A stretch of 27,543 bases of DNA from a virus. The stretch is taken from IMG/VR virus record IMGVR_UViG_3300000576_000013, positions 2,386-29,928 of that record. The stretch is one strand, 5' to 3'. Positions within the stretch are counted from its first letter, which is position 1; each line of letters begins with the position of its first letter. A model generated the notes under the pieces. It was not told where the DNA came from, did no database searches, and saw only the letters and a list, made by a program, of their open reading frames with translations. Of this stretch, positions 8,601 through 17,779 are shown piece by piece. Both the position numbers and the translations under genes were made by a program.

Positions 8601-11021
8601 TATTACAGTATTTTCTTTAGTATCAAGTTTGCCATTTGCCGCAGTGGTTTCACCTCCAGTGATGTATTTGAAACTGCCATATGAGTTCCCAATGATATAA
8701 TCAACTCTACTTGAGTAATAAGTCACATCAGCCGAACCACTTGTGTTCACAGAAGGAATCAAATAATCAATACCAGATGAGAACATTTGTTCATTTGAAG
8801 AAGGCAGCTTGGGCGAGGTTTCTGAAAGAACTGTCGCCCCACCTTCATTAGTTGAATATGCTGCAATTGGTAATCTATACGGTCTAAAGTCAATGCATGA
8901 TTTTAAGTCAAGATTTCTACCGTCTTGAGTACTAAAGAATTGAATATCTTCAGGATCTACATTAGAATAACTTTCTATAGTAAAAAGGTTGATTCCAGTT
9001 GAAGCATCAATCCTAAATGTTCTAAACTTGATCGTCAATTGTTCTTCTGGTGGAGTTGTTGTTCCCGGAACTTTTTCGATGTAAGAGTGATCGTAGAAAT
9101 CATCTTTTTGGTTTCTAACAAGTTTGAAACTTGAAGTAAAATCAGTTCCTTGTGTATCTTTCACTTCCAACAATTCTAGTGCATCTGGTATACCTAATGT
9201 GTATATACTTGTTTCGTTGGAATATGTTGTTTTGACAAATACATCAAATACTTGCTTTACTCTTGGAGTGATATTTGTTTGTCTTGCATTGTAATGTATT
9301 CGGACTGCCTTGCTTTCATCATTCGTATCTATGGCTAGATTTCCATTTTGAAGAAGCTCCGCTGACACTACATCAATCTGCTCTAAAGTTGGTGTTGTAG
9401 AAGTGACTACTATATCTTTCAAAGTGTCCTGATTGAATACTTCATCAGGCCCTGGAGTAACTTCAAACTTCCCATCACCATCCGTTGTTGTATCAAAAGT
9501 TTTTCTAATAGAAAATTGAATATTATCAAGTTCTTTAGTGAAAGGAACATTCATATCGAAAATCAGTCTTGACTCCGACGAATTCAACACCTTTGGAACA
9601 ATTTCTATTTGACCAGTACCACCAGTTCCAACAAAAGAAACAGAAGAAAAACTTTCTCCTTGGTTCATTCTAATACCAAATAGGTATAGTTTATCATTTA
9701 CTATATTCTTTATAATAGCAGAGCCTATGACATTGAAACCTGAATCCGTCAAAGGCACATTTTGAAATGTTCTAAGAGGAACATTTCCTTCAATGTTGAC
9801 TATCTTTACAAACCCACCATAATCAAAGTTTACTGGTTGAGCAGATACTTGTTCAGTTGTTTCAACTTCTGGAACTCTGAAAAACCGTTTTCTGTCGTTA
9901 GATATACGATATCCTTTGGAATATGCAACACCTTCACCCATTTCAATGAAGAAGTCATTGTTTTCAGCTCTTCTTTGTATTTCAAATTGAAACGGCTTTT
10001 TCGTATAGTCTCCGTGAGTCTCGTATGTCCTTCTTGCCATTTCTTGAGCAATTGAGTTGAATTGTGAAACATCACGAGTCTCAACAGCTTGACCGTTTTC
10101 GTAGCGACGTAGAATAAAAAACTCTGCATCTTCTTCTGCTTCATCTGTAGGAATTGCAACAAGTCTAGGAACCAAAAGAAGTCTATCAGCACCAGGTGCG
10201 TTTTCGTTCGGAGAACCATTTGCATTATCCAACAAAGAAGGATCTTGCTGAGAGTTTACAATGTTCTCGTCTACTGCATAACCAACGGAAATGTTGTTTG
10301 GTTCCAGCTCAAATTCAACTGTTTCATCGCTGAGATATTTTTTGACGACAATTGTCTGATCATCGACAAACAGAAAATGACCTCTTTGAAAAACAACACC
10401 TTCCGATGCATTCAAGCCAAATGAGTCTCCAATTGGATTTGAAAATCCAGCGACTGATGTTGTTGCAACAATGCCGTTATCTATGGTAGTTTCAATAACT
10501 TCACCATCGACTTCTTGTGTTCTTAGAATGTATTCTCGAATGTTAAGTGTATCGTTCGGTTCATACTCTTTCTTTTCAACACCCCCTCCCATTTCAGCCG
10601 TATTCAGATATAGAACAAAGAAAGTGTTCAGGTCGGGTGCTCTAGATTGAAATCCAGATGTTCCTTGAACAATTGCTGATGTGAGGCCAATATCGTCTTC
10701 AATCTCATAGTAGAACTCATCTATGGTCCCGTCGGTTTGAACAACCGTCTGTTCGACGAAATCTTCTGGTCTGATACCATCGACAACTTTGATGTACTTC
10801 AGATTACGAATTTCTGTAAAGGTACACCCCTTGATGATTGAACCTTCTTTGTAGATGTTCTCACCAAACTGTTCAATCTGGTTCTGGAGAGTTGTCTGAA
10901 GTTGTGTCAGTTCTCTTGCTTGAACTGCAAATCCAGGCTTGAATAGAACACGATAATACTTCTTTGCAATATCGTAGTCATCAAAATATGGAGCAATGTT
11001 CAGATCTGTTTTGATACCCAT
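5601..11021 (-). CDS. Giant baseplate structural protein (gp10 region, DUF4815-like)
   Basis: This 1806-aa protein is the largest complete gene in the window. The N-terminus (YYRVLFKPGFAVQARELTQL, residues about 23-42, followed by QNQIEQFGENIYKEGS) is the signature of the DUF4815-type structural proteins found in marine T4-like phages. Residues 1043-1058 form a basic and threonine run (KRRR then nine Thr). They are followed by a conserved-looking beta segment (FIRSRKIQIEMYGLRPNTRH). A second Thr/Arg-rich linker precedes CPLAQTFFV and a beta-sandwich-like region that may be a carbohydrate-binding or protein-docking domain. It lies after gp8, where T4 has gp9 and gp10, so a peripheral wedge or fibre-connecting role is likely, but T4 gp10 is only about 600 aa. 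The ATG at 11021 follows AAAGG with a suitable spacer that overlaps the gp8 stop. The family assignment is firm for the N-terminus; equivalence to gp10 is inferred. Confidence 0.75.
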   Translation of the reverse strand: MGIKTDLNIAPYFDDYDIAKKYYRVLFKPGFAVQARELTQLQTTLQNQIEQFGENIYKEGSIIKGCTFTEIRNLKYIKVVDGIRPEDFVEQTVVQTDGTIDEFYYEIEDDIGLTSAIVQGTSGFQSRAPDLNTFFVLYLNTAEMGGGVEKKEYEPNDTLNIREYILRTQEVDGEVIETTIDNGIVATTSVAGFSNPIGDSFGLNASEGVVFQRGHFLFVDDQTIVVKKYLSDETVEFELEPNNISVGYAVDENIVNSQQDPSLLDNANGSPNENAPGADRLLLVPRLVAIPTDEAEEDAEFFILRRYENGQAVETRDVSQFNSIAQEMARRTYETHGDYTKKPFQFEIQRRAENNDFFIEMGEGVAYSKGYRISNDRKRFFRVPEVETTEQVSAQPVNFDYGGFVKIVNIEGNVPLRTFQNVPLTDSGFNVIGSAIIKNIVNDKLYLFGIRMNQGESFSSVSFVGTGGTGQIEIVPKVLNSSESRLIFDMNVPFTKELDNIQFSIRKTFDTTTDGDGKFEVTPGPDEVFNQDTLKDIVVTSTTPTLEQIDVVSAELLQNGNLAIDTNDESKAVRIHYNARQTNITPRVKQVFDVFVKTTYSNETSIYTLGIPDALELLEVKDTQGTDFTSSFKLVRNQKDDFYDHSYIEKVPGTTTPPEEQLTIKFRTFRIDASTGINLFTIESYSNVDPEDIQFFSTQDGRNLDLKSCIDFRPYRLPIAAYSTNEGGATVLSETSPKLPSSNEQMFSSGIDYLIPSVNTSGSADVTYYSSRVDYIIGNSYGSFKYITGGETTAANGKLDTKENTVIAEIVVPGFPLLSPEDAFRLNRRGETVSLTSKTVSTYTMKDIDKISRKLDRLVYYVTLTALETSTANLLIQDEDGNNRFKNGIIVDPFVDLSIADVSDANFNASVDSSETSLKPSVKQFPLDLRITDTEGTDSIGPVTTLSSNRIVRFLKQQYATNFRSCTSNVYSFKGVGALTPNYDVAYDTVTTPLSLDIDLAQPFIDFTEALSEFVPLTSQQTNLIASNTRRSIATNTETSGGKRRRTTTTTTTTTNTTRVFEDIFRELSVTEGEVEENFIGDFVTNFEFQPFIRSRKIQIEMYGLRPNTRHYFFFDEVDVNQHVRPGRYFEDVEQAQAGQRVFGSGVEGSAIRTNENGELFAIFTIPENTFIVGERELVITDVDSFENIDSASASLGKLKYNAYNFNVEKAGLTQSTRFPDIDVLESRTTRTVTNRNTTVRTETTREGGKCPLAQTFFVKESMTQGSDALYVSGIDLYFKRKSTIRGVSIQIREVENGYPAWEILPFGKKHLRSTEVNVSDDASIATSVVFDAPVRLDAEKEYSVVIQPDSDDPDYLIFTTKVGETDLITGTPVNADWGDGVLFTSTNNRAWTSYQDEDIKFDLYRYNFNVNSGTVELETTDYEFLRLDSSSGSFRNEELVYATRGTSTFAVNLSTETNVVTGSGLSSYSTGDYFYVENAQGDEELFRITNVISDTEVVVDRLPSFSGSFQSQPVVAGEVSYFNPRKPDLLILEKSSARENRVFESADVISGIDSGATAQIDFVDNIELSYIQSMINRITDSNTDVKIAVKAIDPLAQQDLPYVKEFEFAANKEFNEKGCIVYSKSNDVDQDKNLKLILTLEKENIPTTTPVVDIETAQLFAYIYQITNDPETTSKYVSKRVELQEGFDAEDFRLYVTGYRPPGTDIKTYVRLKNDSDPVAIRDNPWIELEAISGADLFSSTSNTGDFKEFVYEIPASAKNDGVVEYTNDTGTYSGYRSFAIRIDLLSDNVANVPKVLDYRGIAFE

Positions 11022-11032
11022 TTATTATACCT

Positions 11033-12613
11033 TTAAAAATCTAAGACCAGTTTAATTTGTTCTGTACGTTCATTCGAGCGTTCTATTGGTGTAGCATCTA
11101 CAATGGAAAAAACAATACCCGAACCTATTACATATGGAGAATAGTCAATTGTATTTATATCAAAATTTGAAGCTTCAAAACGCAATGGTTCAGTATCAAC
11201 AAATATTGAAGTGTATGGACCTGTATAATTTATCACAAATATAGAATCTGTTTCATTATCAAGTTGGTGAACTACACCTTTGACTTCTCCTTGTTCCACC
11301 ATATCGCCCACTTCAATGTTCCCCGGTAACGGCCCATCAAAAGTAATCTTAATCCTATTATCAAATGAATCTGAATTAAATGAAGACACAAACTCGGGAT
11401 TTTTGACTACTGAAAATTTGCTATATGAACCACTACTAGGTATTATAGAATCAGCGACACTCGAAACTGTTTTTGACAACCCAATATGCCTCACATACAG
11501 CTCTTTGATAATATTTGATCCATGCCCACCTTCGGGTGATATTATAGGTCTCAATACACATCTTATATCTTGTCTATTCACGTTTGTGGGATCAAAAGAA
11601 ACTGGATCTGCTATTGATACATTCGAAATTGTGTAACCATCTCCATTTGAAAGCATTTTAATAGATTCAATTCTTGTATTTGTTTTGTTGAATATGGGGA
11701 TTGCAGATGCTCCACTACCGTCGCCGATTATTTCAACTTTTGGAAGAATCTCAATTTGATCACCTGCTTCTGGTGTAAAATTAGTAGGAGTCTCAATAGA
11801 AACAAATGGAATCGAATTTACAACACCAGATTCTATTATGGGAAACTCACCTGCTGAGATTGAAGATGATGTCACTGCTTTTTGTATATAAATTGATCTG
11901 TTTATATACTTATTAGGTGATTCGAATATTGGGTTAATTTGTTGAGTCTTAGATAACAAATCTCTGAGAAATATTCTAACAACCCCGGGCCTGACGTCTA
12001 TTGATCTAGAAATACCTGTTATTCGTTCATAACCATTATTTGTAGTAGGATTTTCGACTACTATGTTATACAAGCCCGTATCAGCAATATCTTCTATTTG
12101 TTGATCTCTAAAAACCGGCATTAGGCCTCTTGAAAAGAATTTTCTAAAAGAAGTAATAGATGTAGATGACATGTGCTTCCAAATGTAACCATCACTTAGG
12201 AAATAGATACCATCTTGAACAGATTCGTTGAACTGCGGTTTTTGAGACGACTGAGAACCACCTGCATTTGAAAGACATTTGAATATATGATAATCTCCAG
12301 ATTCTGTTTCTGGCTCGGTAATCACATAAAATGGAGTGCCGAGAAGCTCTTTTGTATCGTCGTACTGAGTATATACTCTATTTTGTATCCAAAATTCTAC
12401 TGGGAGCATAAATGAAAAATCTTGTAAATCGTACTTTATCCCGAATATCGTCTGGTTGGCTACATCTCTCAGCTCTCCATCTGTATTTTTGGAGATAGGT
12501 CTTTCAGTTTCTACGCCGTGAGATCCGAACAACCAAAACTCGTTTTCTTCAATGTTTTTCACGAAGTAATGTTCAATTAGATCGTAGCCAAACGCGTTTA
12601 ATTTGATACTCAA
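11033..12613 (-). CDS. 8: Baseplate wedge subunit gp8 (TTG start)
   Basis: This is a 526-aa protein, longer than T4 gp8 (334 aa). Matches to gp8 include the segment YHIFKCLSNAGG, the SDGYIWKHM motif (T4 has GDGYVWEYL) and the C-terminal ERTEQIKLVLDF (T4 has DQTEEINILFTF). gp8 is a dimeric part of the baseplate wedge that binds gp7 and gp10. The extra length lies between residues about 180 and 490 and looks beta-rich. The start is TTG at 12613: AAGGA at 12623-12627 gives a 9-base spacer, and the next in-frame Met is near residue 69, inside conserved sequence. It follows gp7 after 18 bases. Confidence 0.85.
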   Translation of the reverse strand: MSIKLNAFGYDLIEHYFVKNIEENEFWLFGSHGVETERPISKNTDGELRDVANQTIFGIKYDLQDFSFMLPVEFWIQNRVYTQYDDTKELLGTPFYVITEPETESGDYHIFKCLSNAGGSQSSQKPQFNESVQDGIYFLSDGYIWKHMSSTSITSFRKFFSRGLMPVFRDQQIEDIADTGLYNIVVENPTTNNGYERITGISRSIDVRPGVVRIFLRDLLSKTQQINPIFESPNKYINRSIYIQKAVTSSSISAGEFPIIESGVVNSIPFVSIETPTNFTPEAGDQIEILPKVEIIGDGSGASAIPIFNKTNTRIESIKMLSNGDGYTISNVSIADPVSFDPTNVNRQDIRCVLRPIISPEGGHGSNIIKELYVRHIGLSKTVSSVADSIIPSSGSYSKFSVVKNPEFVSSFNSDSFDNRIKITFDGPLPGNIEVGDMVEQGEVKGVVHQLDNETDSIFVINYTGPYTSIFVDTEPLRFEASNFDINTIDYSPYVIGSGIVFSIVDATPIERSNERTEQIKLVLDF

Positions 12614-12622
12614 ATCACAAAG

Positions 12623-12627
12623 TCCTT
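12623..12627 (-). promoter_or_regulatory. Shine-Dalgarno deciding the TTG start of gp8
   Basis: AAGGA on the minus strand sits 9 bases before TTG 12613, in the short gap after the gp7 stop codon. No in-frame ATG lies between the preceding stop and the conserved N-terminus. Confidence 0.65.
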
Positions 12628-12631
12628 TTGA

Positions 12632-15538
12632 TTATTCTAGTTCTTCTACTATCACATCAGCTCTTAATATATCAATAGATGTATTTATATCACCTTCTAT
12701 ACCCAGTTTAGTGAATAATTTTATACCTGATGGGTGTATGATTTCTTTGAATTCTATTTCGTATTCCTCTTGTGGAATATCTACTGTTAATTCGTAAGAA
12801 AAATCTTGATAGAAAAAACTATCCTGTATTACTTTTTCTTGATTAACATGAGACTTAAATGTTAGCCATTTCCCTTCACTAATGCCTTGACTTCGAGCAT
12901 TTGCAACTCCAACAGCATCTATTTGAGTCGATAAATCATCTATTTGAGTCTCTGTTTGGAAAATACTGCTATCAAGATTTAGATTGAAAAGTTCGTCTAG
13001 TCTACTCTTTTTTTCATTGAATTCTGATAGAGAAAAGACTCCATATATTTGATAATCGGTGTAGTTGTCTTCCATATAAGGAAACATTACAGTTTCGATA
13101 TATATCACTAGTGCTTGATTATCACCTCTCCAAGTATCATCATCTATGTTTTCTATATATTCAAGGAATGAGGTATAATCCTCAAACTCAAATGTTCCGT
13201 TTTGATCCACATCTGCCACAGAAAGTCCAGTTTCAGGTATAGTAGCGATCACAAATAAATCACGAGCTGGTTGCTGACCTTGACCTCCTTCTAAAAAAGC
13301 ATTTGCGATATCTTCTAAATTCCATCTTTTTTTGATGGCTTCTGTTGCGTCAGAAAATCCAAACGTGTCTTTTAGTTCTTCAAATTCAGCTTTTAACTGG
13401 GAAAAAGTTTCCAATTGAGACTCAAGATCATTTATTACAGCCCGTCTTTTTTTAGTTTCTACGATTTCGACTGTAGATCCATCTTCATAGCCGATCCCAC
13501 TGTTGAAAACTTCCACCTCTGTGATTCTTCCGAGTAAGAGCTCTACATTTCCTTCGATATTTGCATTCAATCCAAGAGGCAAACTATTGAAATCTCTAGT
13601 CCTTGATATAATAGTAATCGGTATATTAACTCCGTCCTTGAAAAAAGGCTCGTCTGTCACAAATGATTCAAATGTAGTTTGCTTTACTGTTATAGCATTC
13701 CCTCGGACTGCGACAACCACACCTGTTACAGTGACTTGTTCGGCTGTTCCTTCAAACGTCTCTATTGTTTTTGTTTGATTGATCTTGTCACCTTCAAAGA
13801 GAGATATGCCCGAAGGAATCGATACATTTAGGATTTGATCTCTCAGATTAAATCGTCTCAATAAGTTCTCTATTGGAAGAACAAATACACGACTAGTATT
13901 ATCAATACCGGGGTTGATGTTTTTCAGTGAAGCTATAGAACCAATGGTAAAAGTTTCTGGAACAAAAGCTTCATTCAATGGTGTGTTAAGATCTGGGATC
14001 ACTCCATTTACTTTAGTGCCACTCATTTCCAATAAAGCAGGAGGTACTTCAGAATAGTTATTTGAATCTATTGGAACATCCAGATAGTTTTCAATCAAGT
14101 CGGTAATGATTGTAATGGTTTCAGTGTTTTCTATAGTTCCAATTTCAGCTCTCGCTGAAATGTTTCTAGGAGTGACAAATAATGGAGTTCTGGATATATT
14201 CTGTTCTCGGTCGACTGTTTCAATATTAAAATGATCCTCGAAAAAATAGTCATCTTCCACCTCGGTGACAAATTTTGATATATTATCTTGTCTATCTACA
14301 GTAGCAATATCAAAACCCTTTTTGAAAAAATACCTTTTCGGATCTAGTTCTGGATCTGATTTGTCTAGTTGAACTCTTATCAAGTTTTCTTGTTCTAAGA
14401 TTACAACCCCAAAAGTTTCGCGGCCCAGATCATCTATTTGAACAATTTTTTCATTTGGATCGAACTCAGTGCCGGATGTACTGACTAGAAGAGTTTGTTC
14501 TTCTAGATCCGTATAATCAAGGTATATGCCCATCGAATCAGAATTGGTACCTAATACTTTACCAAAGACTGTAGTATCGGATTTCTCTTGTTGTATCTTT
14601 TCGATTATATTGAAATCGTTTGCTTCGGTATCTGAAAAGAATAATGTCTGATCAGAAACAAGAATTGAAGTGTTCGATGTTGTATAGCCATAAGAACCGT
14701 CTACGATTTGAAAATCAATTTCACCGGTGAGTTCTTGTGTTACACCAGACACTCTACCTTTCGCACCAAAGCCAGAATCTGATTTGATATCGACAATGTC
14801 ACCTATATTATTATTGCTAGTGCTTTGACCTGAAGGTAGTATCTCTACAGATCTCAAAGAACCATATACAGACCCGTAAAAAATTAGCGGGTTCAAACTA
14901 TAAATCTGATCAAAGCCTATAAACTCGCCTTTGACATTGTTAAGAAAAATGATAGGAACATTTGCACCATTAATGTTTATAAAGAACACATCACCAACAA
15001 AAGCAGATGCATTAGAAACATCACCAAATATCCTTTTGTTGACTATACCCTCAAAGTCTTTGGTGTTCGGAGTCGGCACCATTTGAAGGAAGGAACCAGT
15101 CTTCCAAAGAGAATTTGAAGGTTTAAACATATCTTGAGAAGGAAAATATATTTCGGCTTCACTATCAAAGAACAGTTTAAAAAATAGTTCAATTCCTTCT
15201 TTTGAACCCTTTCTTCTATAAAGATCAAGAATGTTCTTAACCAGAAATCTAGTATCAATTTCAAAGAATAGCCCATTCAAAAACTTGTTCTTGAAGAAGA
15301 CAAGCATTCGGTCCAATGTAGAGTCGATATTTCTGTATTCATAGATACGTCTAATATTATATATTGATTGTGCTTTGTTTTCTTCTAAGAATCTATAATA
15401 TGCCTTTACAAGCTCAACAAGTTCCCTACCGTTTTCTCTATAAATTGCAGGAAACTGGTTTTCTACGAATATAGACGTCTTTTTTTGCTCTTCTAATGTA
15501 ACTTCTAAGAGACGATCAGTATCAAGAGTTCTTCTCAT
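12632..15538 (-). CDS. 7: Baseplate wedge subunit gp7-like, rearranged domain order
   Basis: This is a 968-aa protein. Its N-terminal 150 residues (FPAIYRENGRELVELVKAYY, YRRKGSKEGIELFFKLFFDS, AEIYFP) match the segment that lies in the C-terminal third of T4 gp7 (AFCEAYIQYLSDG... STKGIEASYKFLFKVLYNEE). The C-terminus (EIIHPSGIKLFTKLGI) matches the T4 VRFVHPVGFGFIAITLL region. The large N-terminal part of T4 gp7 is absent, and about 700 beta-rich residues are inserted between the two conserved parts. The insert contains a 28-residue tandem duplication (YFFKKGFDIATVDRQDNIS then YFFEDHFNIETVDREQNIS), a helical stretch near residue 700 and a dockerin/EF-hand-like loop at residues 776-787. gp7 connects gp6, gp8, gp10 and gp53 in the wedge. 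The start overlaps the gp6 stop (ATGA). Confidence 0.8.
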   Translation of the reverse strand: MRRTLDTDRLLEVTLEEQKKTSIFVENQFPAIYRENGRELVELVKAYYRFLEENKAQSIYNIRRIYEYRNIDSTLDRMLVFFKNKFLNGLFFEIDTRFLVKNILDLYRRKGSKEGIELFFKLFFDSEAEIYFPSQDMFKPSNSLWKTGSFLQMVPTPNTKDFEGIVNKRIFGDVSNASAFVGDVFFININGANVPIIFLNNVKGEFIGFDQIYSLNPLIFYGSVYGSLRSVEILPSGQSTSNNNIGDIVDIKSDSGFGAKGRVSGVTQELTGEIDFQIVDGSYGYTTSNTSILVSDQTLFFSDTEANDFNIIEKIQQEKSDTTVFGKVLGTNSDSMGIYLDYTDLEEQTLLVSTSGTEFDPNEKIVQIDDLGRETFGVVILEQENLIRVQLDKSDPELDPKRYFFKKGFDIATVDRQDNISKFVTEVEDDYFFEDHFNIETVDREQNISRTPLFVTPRNISARAEIGTIENTETITIITDLIENYLDVPIDSNNYSEVPPALLEMSGTKVNGVIPDLNTPLNEAFVPETFTIGSIASLKNINPGIDNTSRVFVLPIENLLRRFNLRDQILNVSIPSGISLFEGDKINQTKTIETFEGTAEQVTVTGVVVAVRGNAITVKQTTFESFVTDEPFFKDGVNIPITIISRTRDFNSLPLGLNANIEGNVELLLGRITEVEVFNSGIGYEDGSTVEIVETKKRRAVINDLESQLETFSQLKAEFEELKDTFGFSDATEAIKKRWNLEDIANAFLEGGQGQQPARDLFVIATIPETGLSVADVDQNGTFEFEDYTSFLEYIENIDDDTWRGDNQALVIYIETVMFPYMEDNYTDYQIYGVFSLSEFNEKKSRLDELFNLNLDSSIFQTETQIDDLSTQIDAVGVANARSQGISEGKWLTFKSHVNQEKVIQDSFFYQDFSYELTVDIPQEEYEIEFKEIIHPSGIKLFTKLGIEGDINTSIDILRADVIVEELE
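14165..14332 (-). repeat. 28-residue tandem duplication inside gp7
   Basis: Two adjacent 84-base units encode YFFKKGFDIATVDRQDNISK... and YFFEDHFNIETVDREQNISR.... The unit starts lie at 14332 and 14248. Twelve of the first 19 residues are identical. The unit resembles a beta-hairpin repeat. Confidence 0.75.
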
Positions 15539-17325
15539 TTGTCTCTTTCTTTCCTAATGTTCATTGTTACATCTCTATCTTTCAGAACCAGTACCTTTCT
15601 TTTTGGTGATGTGACATTTTTATCTGCTGTGTTTACTGAAACTCTAATGCCAGGGCTTTCATAAGAATCCACAATAAAATCTGATAGTTTTACAACGCCT
15701 CTTTCGTAGTCGACAGTCCCCGCATCGCGTTTTATGATTTCAACTCTTCCTAGACCTCTGTCTCTTGCGTTTGTGATATTGATCACCCCCAAACCGTTAT
15801 CCTCAAGGATTGCATTGGAACCATTGAATACAAATACACTGCTTCGAACAAATGAATTGTAGCTTTCTGTTCTGTTTACCCGAGCAAACCCACATGGCGT
15901 CTCAAGAGATGTTCCAAAGTCGAACGTTGGGCTTTCTGACCTTTGAAACTCTGGTGTGTATAATATATATGGAGTTGCTGCAATCGTGTTATTCACGATT
16001 GCAGGATTAGACTGATCGATCAATGATGATACTCTTGAGATTTCAAATGCTGCTCCAAATTTGTTCATATTATTCTCATTGTACTCTTTCAACAACCGTC
16101 TCAGATCTTCTTCTATAGAATCTTTAGATTGACTTGTAAGCTTTGAATCATATATAACATTAACATCCAACTCGATATACAGAAACTCAGGTGGTACAAA
16201 TATTGGCTGAATTGCAATCGGAGTCTTGTCTCTTAAATATTCTTCATATCTCTGTATTGCAATTTGTGAAAGACCTCCTTGTAGATTTACAGAAATCGCA
16301 ACCTTGCCAAATCGAGGCGGGTCTAGTTCATCACCACCTATCACAGAAACATCCTGTATTTCATTAAATCTTTGCTTAAGTAAAATCTCATAATCTCTTT
16401 GAGTGACAGCTCTTTCTTGAACTTGAATTGATCTTGGAGCAAAGAACTTTGTGTCGGATAATGACTCCTTTTCCGCACCTCCAGTCGCATCAGAATCCGT
16501 GCTAACTGTAACATTTGGAAGAAAATTTGTTCTAAACCGACATGCTCCATTTGCTTCTGGTCCTGACGTGATTCTGTATATCACAGTAACCCGAGCATCT
16601 ATCTCGGGATTTTTCCCAAATCGGTTGTTACCAAAAAGTATCTCGTAAGTTTCATCAAAACTTGGTTCTATGTAAAAAACAGGATCATCTGTCTGGACTC
16701 CAAAAATATCATTACGAAACGTATATTCGATTAAATCGACGGGTTGATCAAAATTTTCAAACACTTTGATGCTAGATGTATCTATGTTTCTGTTTATCAA
16801 TCTGACAGTTCTTCTTTCATCAGAAAAGAAGAACGATTCTGATATGATCTCACCTTCAAAAATCTCAATACCATCGCAAACATAAACACCCCCTTGTCTT
16901 CTTGCAATATATGTTTCGTTTGTATAGAAGTTGAATCTACTCCCAGCTGCTGTAGTCGTAAATCTTGTCCCTTCTGGAACAACAATTGTTGAATCTTCAT
17001 TGTTAGGATCTGATATAGTAATGTTGACAACTGCCTTTGCAGACTTTGCAGATCTTGGTAGATAGTTCAGTTCTTTTGCGTGTGATACAACAGAGTTTTC
17101 AAGCTGTGCACTATCTAGAAACATCTCAGAGATTGCCATGTTCGTATAAAAGTTATTCTGATATGTATTGTACGCTAAGACATCAAGAAGAACTGACATG
17201 TTAGAACCTTCAAAGTCGATGTCTCTAAATCGACCTGATGTATCATTTCTAAGAAACTCTCGAAGCTGATTCTTTGCTTGAAAGAAATCAAGTTCTGTGA
17301 TTGGCAATACTGATTTTGTTGGCAT
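15535..17325 (-). CDS. 6: Baseplate wedge subunit gp6
   Basis: This 596-aa protein is close to T4 gp6 (660 aa). The N-terminus (GRFRDIDFEGSNMSVLLDVL, then AYNTYQNNFYTNMAISEMFL and SVVSHAKELNYLPRSAKSAK) is the characteristic gp6/baseplate-J-type signature. The central part (VTQRDYEILLKQRFNEIQDV) has the family's ALTREDYE-like motif. gp6 forms the inner ring that holds the six wedges together and rearranges on contraction. The ATG at 17325 lies 3 bases after the gp25 stop, and the 3' end overlaps gp7 by 4 bases. The gene order gp25-gp6-gp7-gp8 fits wedge assembly. Confidence 0.93.
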   Translation of the reverse strand: MPTKSVLPITELDFFQAKNQLREFLRNDTSGRFRDIDFEGSNMSVLLDVLAYNTYQNNFYTNMAISEMFLDSAQLENSVVSHAKELNYLPRSAKSAKAVVNITISDPNNEDSTIVVPEGTRFTTTAAGSRFNFYTNETYIARRQGGVYVCDGIEIFEGEIISESFFFSDERRTVRLINRNIDTSSIKVFENFDQPVDLIEYTFRNDIFGVQTDDPVFYIEPSFDETYEILFGNNRFGKNPEIDARVTVIYRITSGPEANGACRFRTNFLPNVTVSTDSDATGGAEKESLSDTKFFAPRSIQVQERAVTQRDYEILLKQRFNEIQDVSVIGGDELDPPRFGKVAISVNLQGGLSQIAIQRYEEYLRDKTPIAIQPIFVPPEFLYIELDVNVIYDSKLTSQSKDSIEEDLRRLLKEYNENNMNKFGAAFEISRVSSLIDQSNPAIVNNTIAATPYILYTPEFQRSESPTFDFGTSLETPCGFARVNRTESYNSFVRSSVFVFNGSNAILEDNGLGVINITNARDRGLGRVEIIKRDAGTVDYERGVVKLSDFIVDSYESPGIRVSVNTADKNVTSPKRKVLVLKDRDVTMNIRKERDK

Positions 17326-17328
17326 ATT

Positions 17329-17772
17329 TTACCTTACTCTATCTATGAATACGTCAATTGACAGTGGATCTTCTCTATTCTTCACATAGAAATAAATGGT
17401 TACTTGGATACGATTATCATCATACAAAGAGGTTACATTTATATCAATAACAGATACTCTTGGTTCAAAGTTATTTATCACATCTCTTACACGTTCTTCA
17501 AGAATCTTTAGAGTGGTTGGTGTTGCGTTTTCAAATAATGAAGCTCGAACATCGGAACCAATATTTGGCTGCATCAATCGCTCGCCGCGGTCAGTCAAGA
17601 TGAGATTCTTCAGTGATTCTTTAATTGATTCTTCATTTGTCCGAAGAGCCAAATCAGCTGATATTGGGTTGACTGTTAAGTCTTTATGGAAGTCACTATA
17701 TAAAGTTCTTTTCTTCCGAAGAGGTGAAATTGTTGGTATTGGGTTGAAAGGATCGTTGAGTGTTCTTACCAT
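17329..17772 (-). CDS. 25: Baseplate wedge subunit gp25
   Basis: This is a 147-aa member of the GPW/gp25 family (T4 gp25 has 132 aa). The core (NLILTDRGERLMQPNIGSDV, then LFENATPTT) and the EPR motif at residues 103-105 (NNFEPRVSVIDINV) are diagnostic. gp25 anchors the sheath initiator and binds gp6 and gp53; type VI secretion TssE is a relative. I chose ATG 17772, with AGGA at 17783-17786 and a 10-base spacer. The longer frame from 17871 would overlap the M15 peptidase coding sequence by 92 bases and add non-family residues. The gene starts 7 bases after the stop of the 905-aa gene. Confidence 0.93.
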   Translation of the reverse strand: MVRTLNDPFNPIPTISPLRKKRTLYSDFHKDLTVNPISADLALRTNEESIKESLKNLILTDRGERLMQPNIGSDVRASLFENATPTTLKILEERVRDVINNFEPRVSVIDINVTSLYDDNRIQVTIYFYVKNREDPLSIDVFIDRVR

Positions 17773-17779
17773 GTTTGTG

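Noticed and set aside
9830-10225. 131-aa minus-strand frame within the giant structural gene
   Set aside because: It is an out-of-frame shadow on the same strand, with no Shine-Dalgarno or recognisable family.
11152-12689. TATAAATA motifs at 11152-11159 and 12682-12689, with a shared 12-mer
   Set aside because: Both lie inside coding sequence and spell Asp-Ile-Asn-Thr codons, which explains the shared bases. Several such motifs are expected by chance in this AT-rich DNA. They could still be promoters for the next gene.
17472-17479. Minus-strand GATAAATA inside gp25, and another at 18043-18050 inside the M15 domain
   Set aside because: They are far from a gene start and lack the extended context. 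They are probably chance matches.
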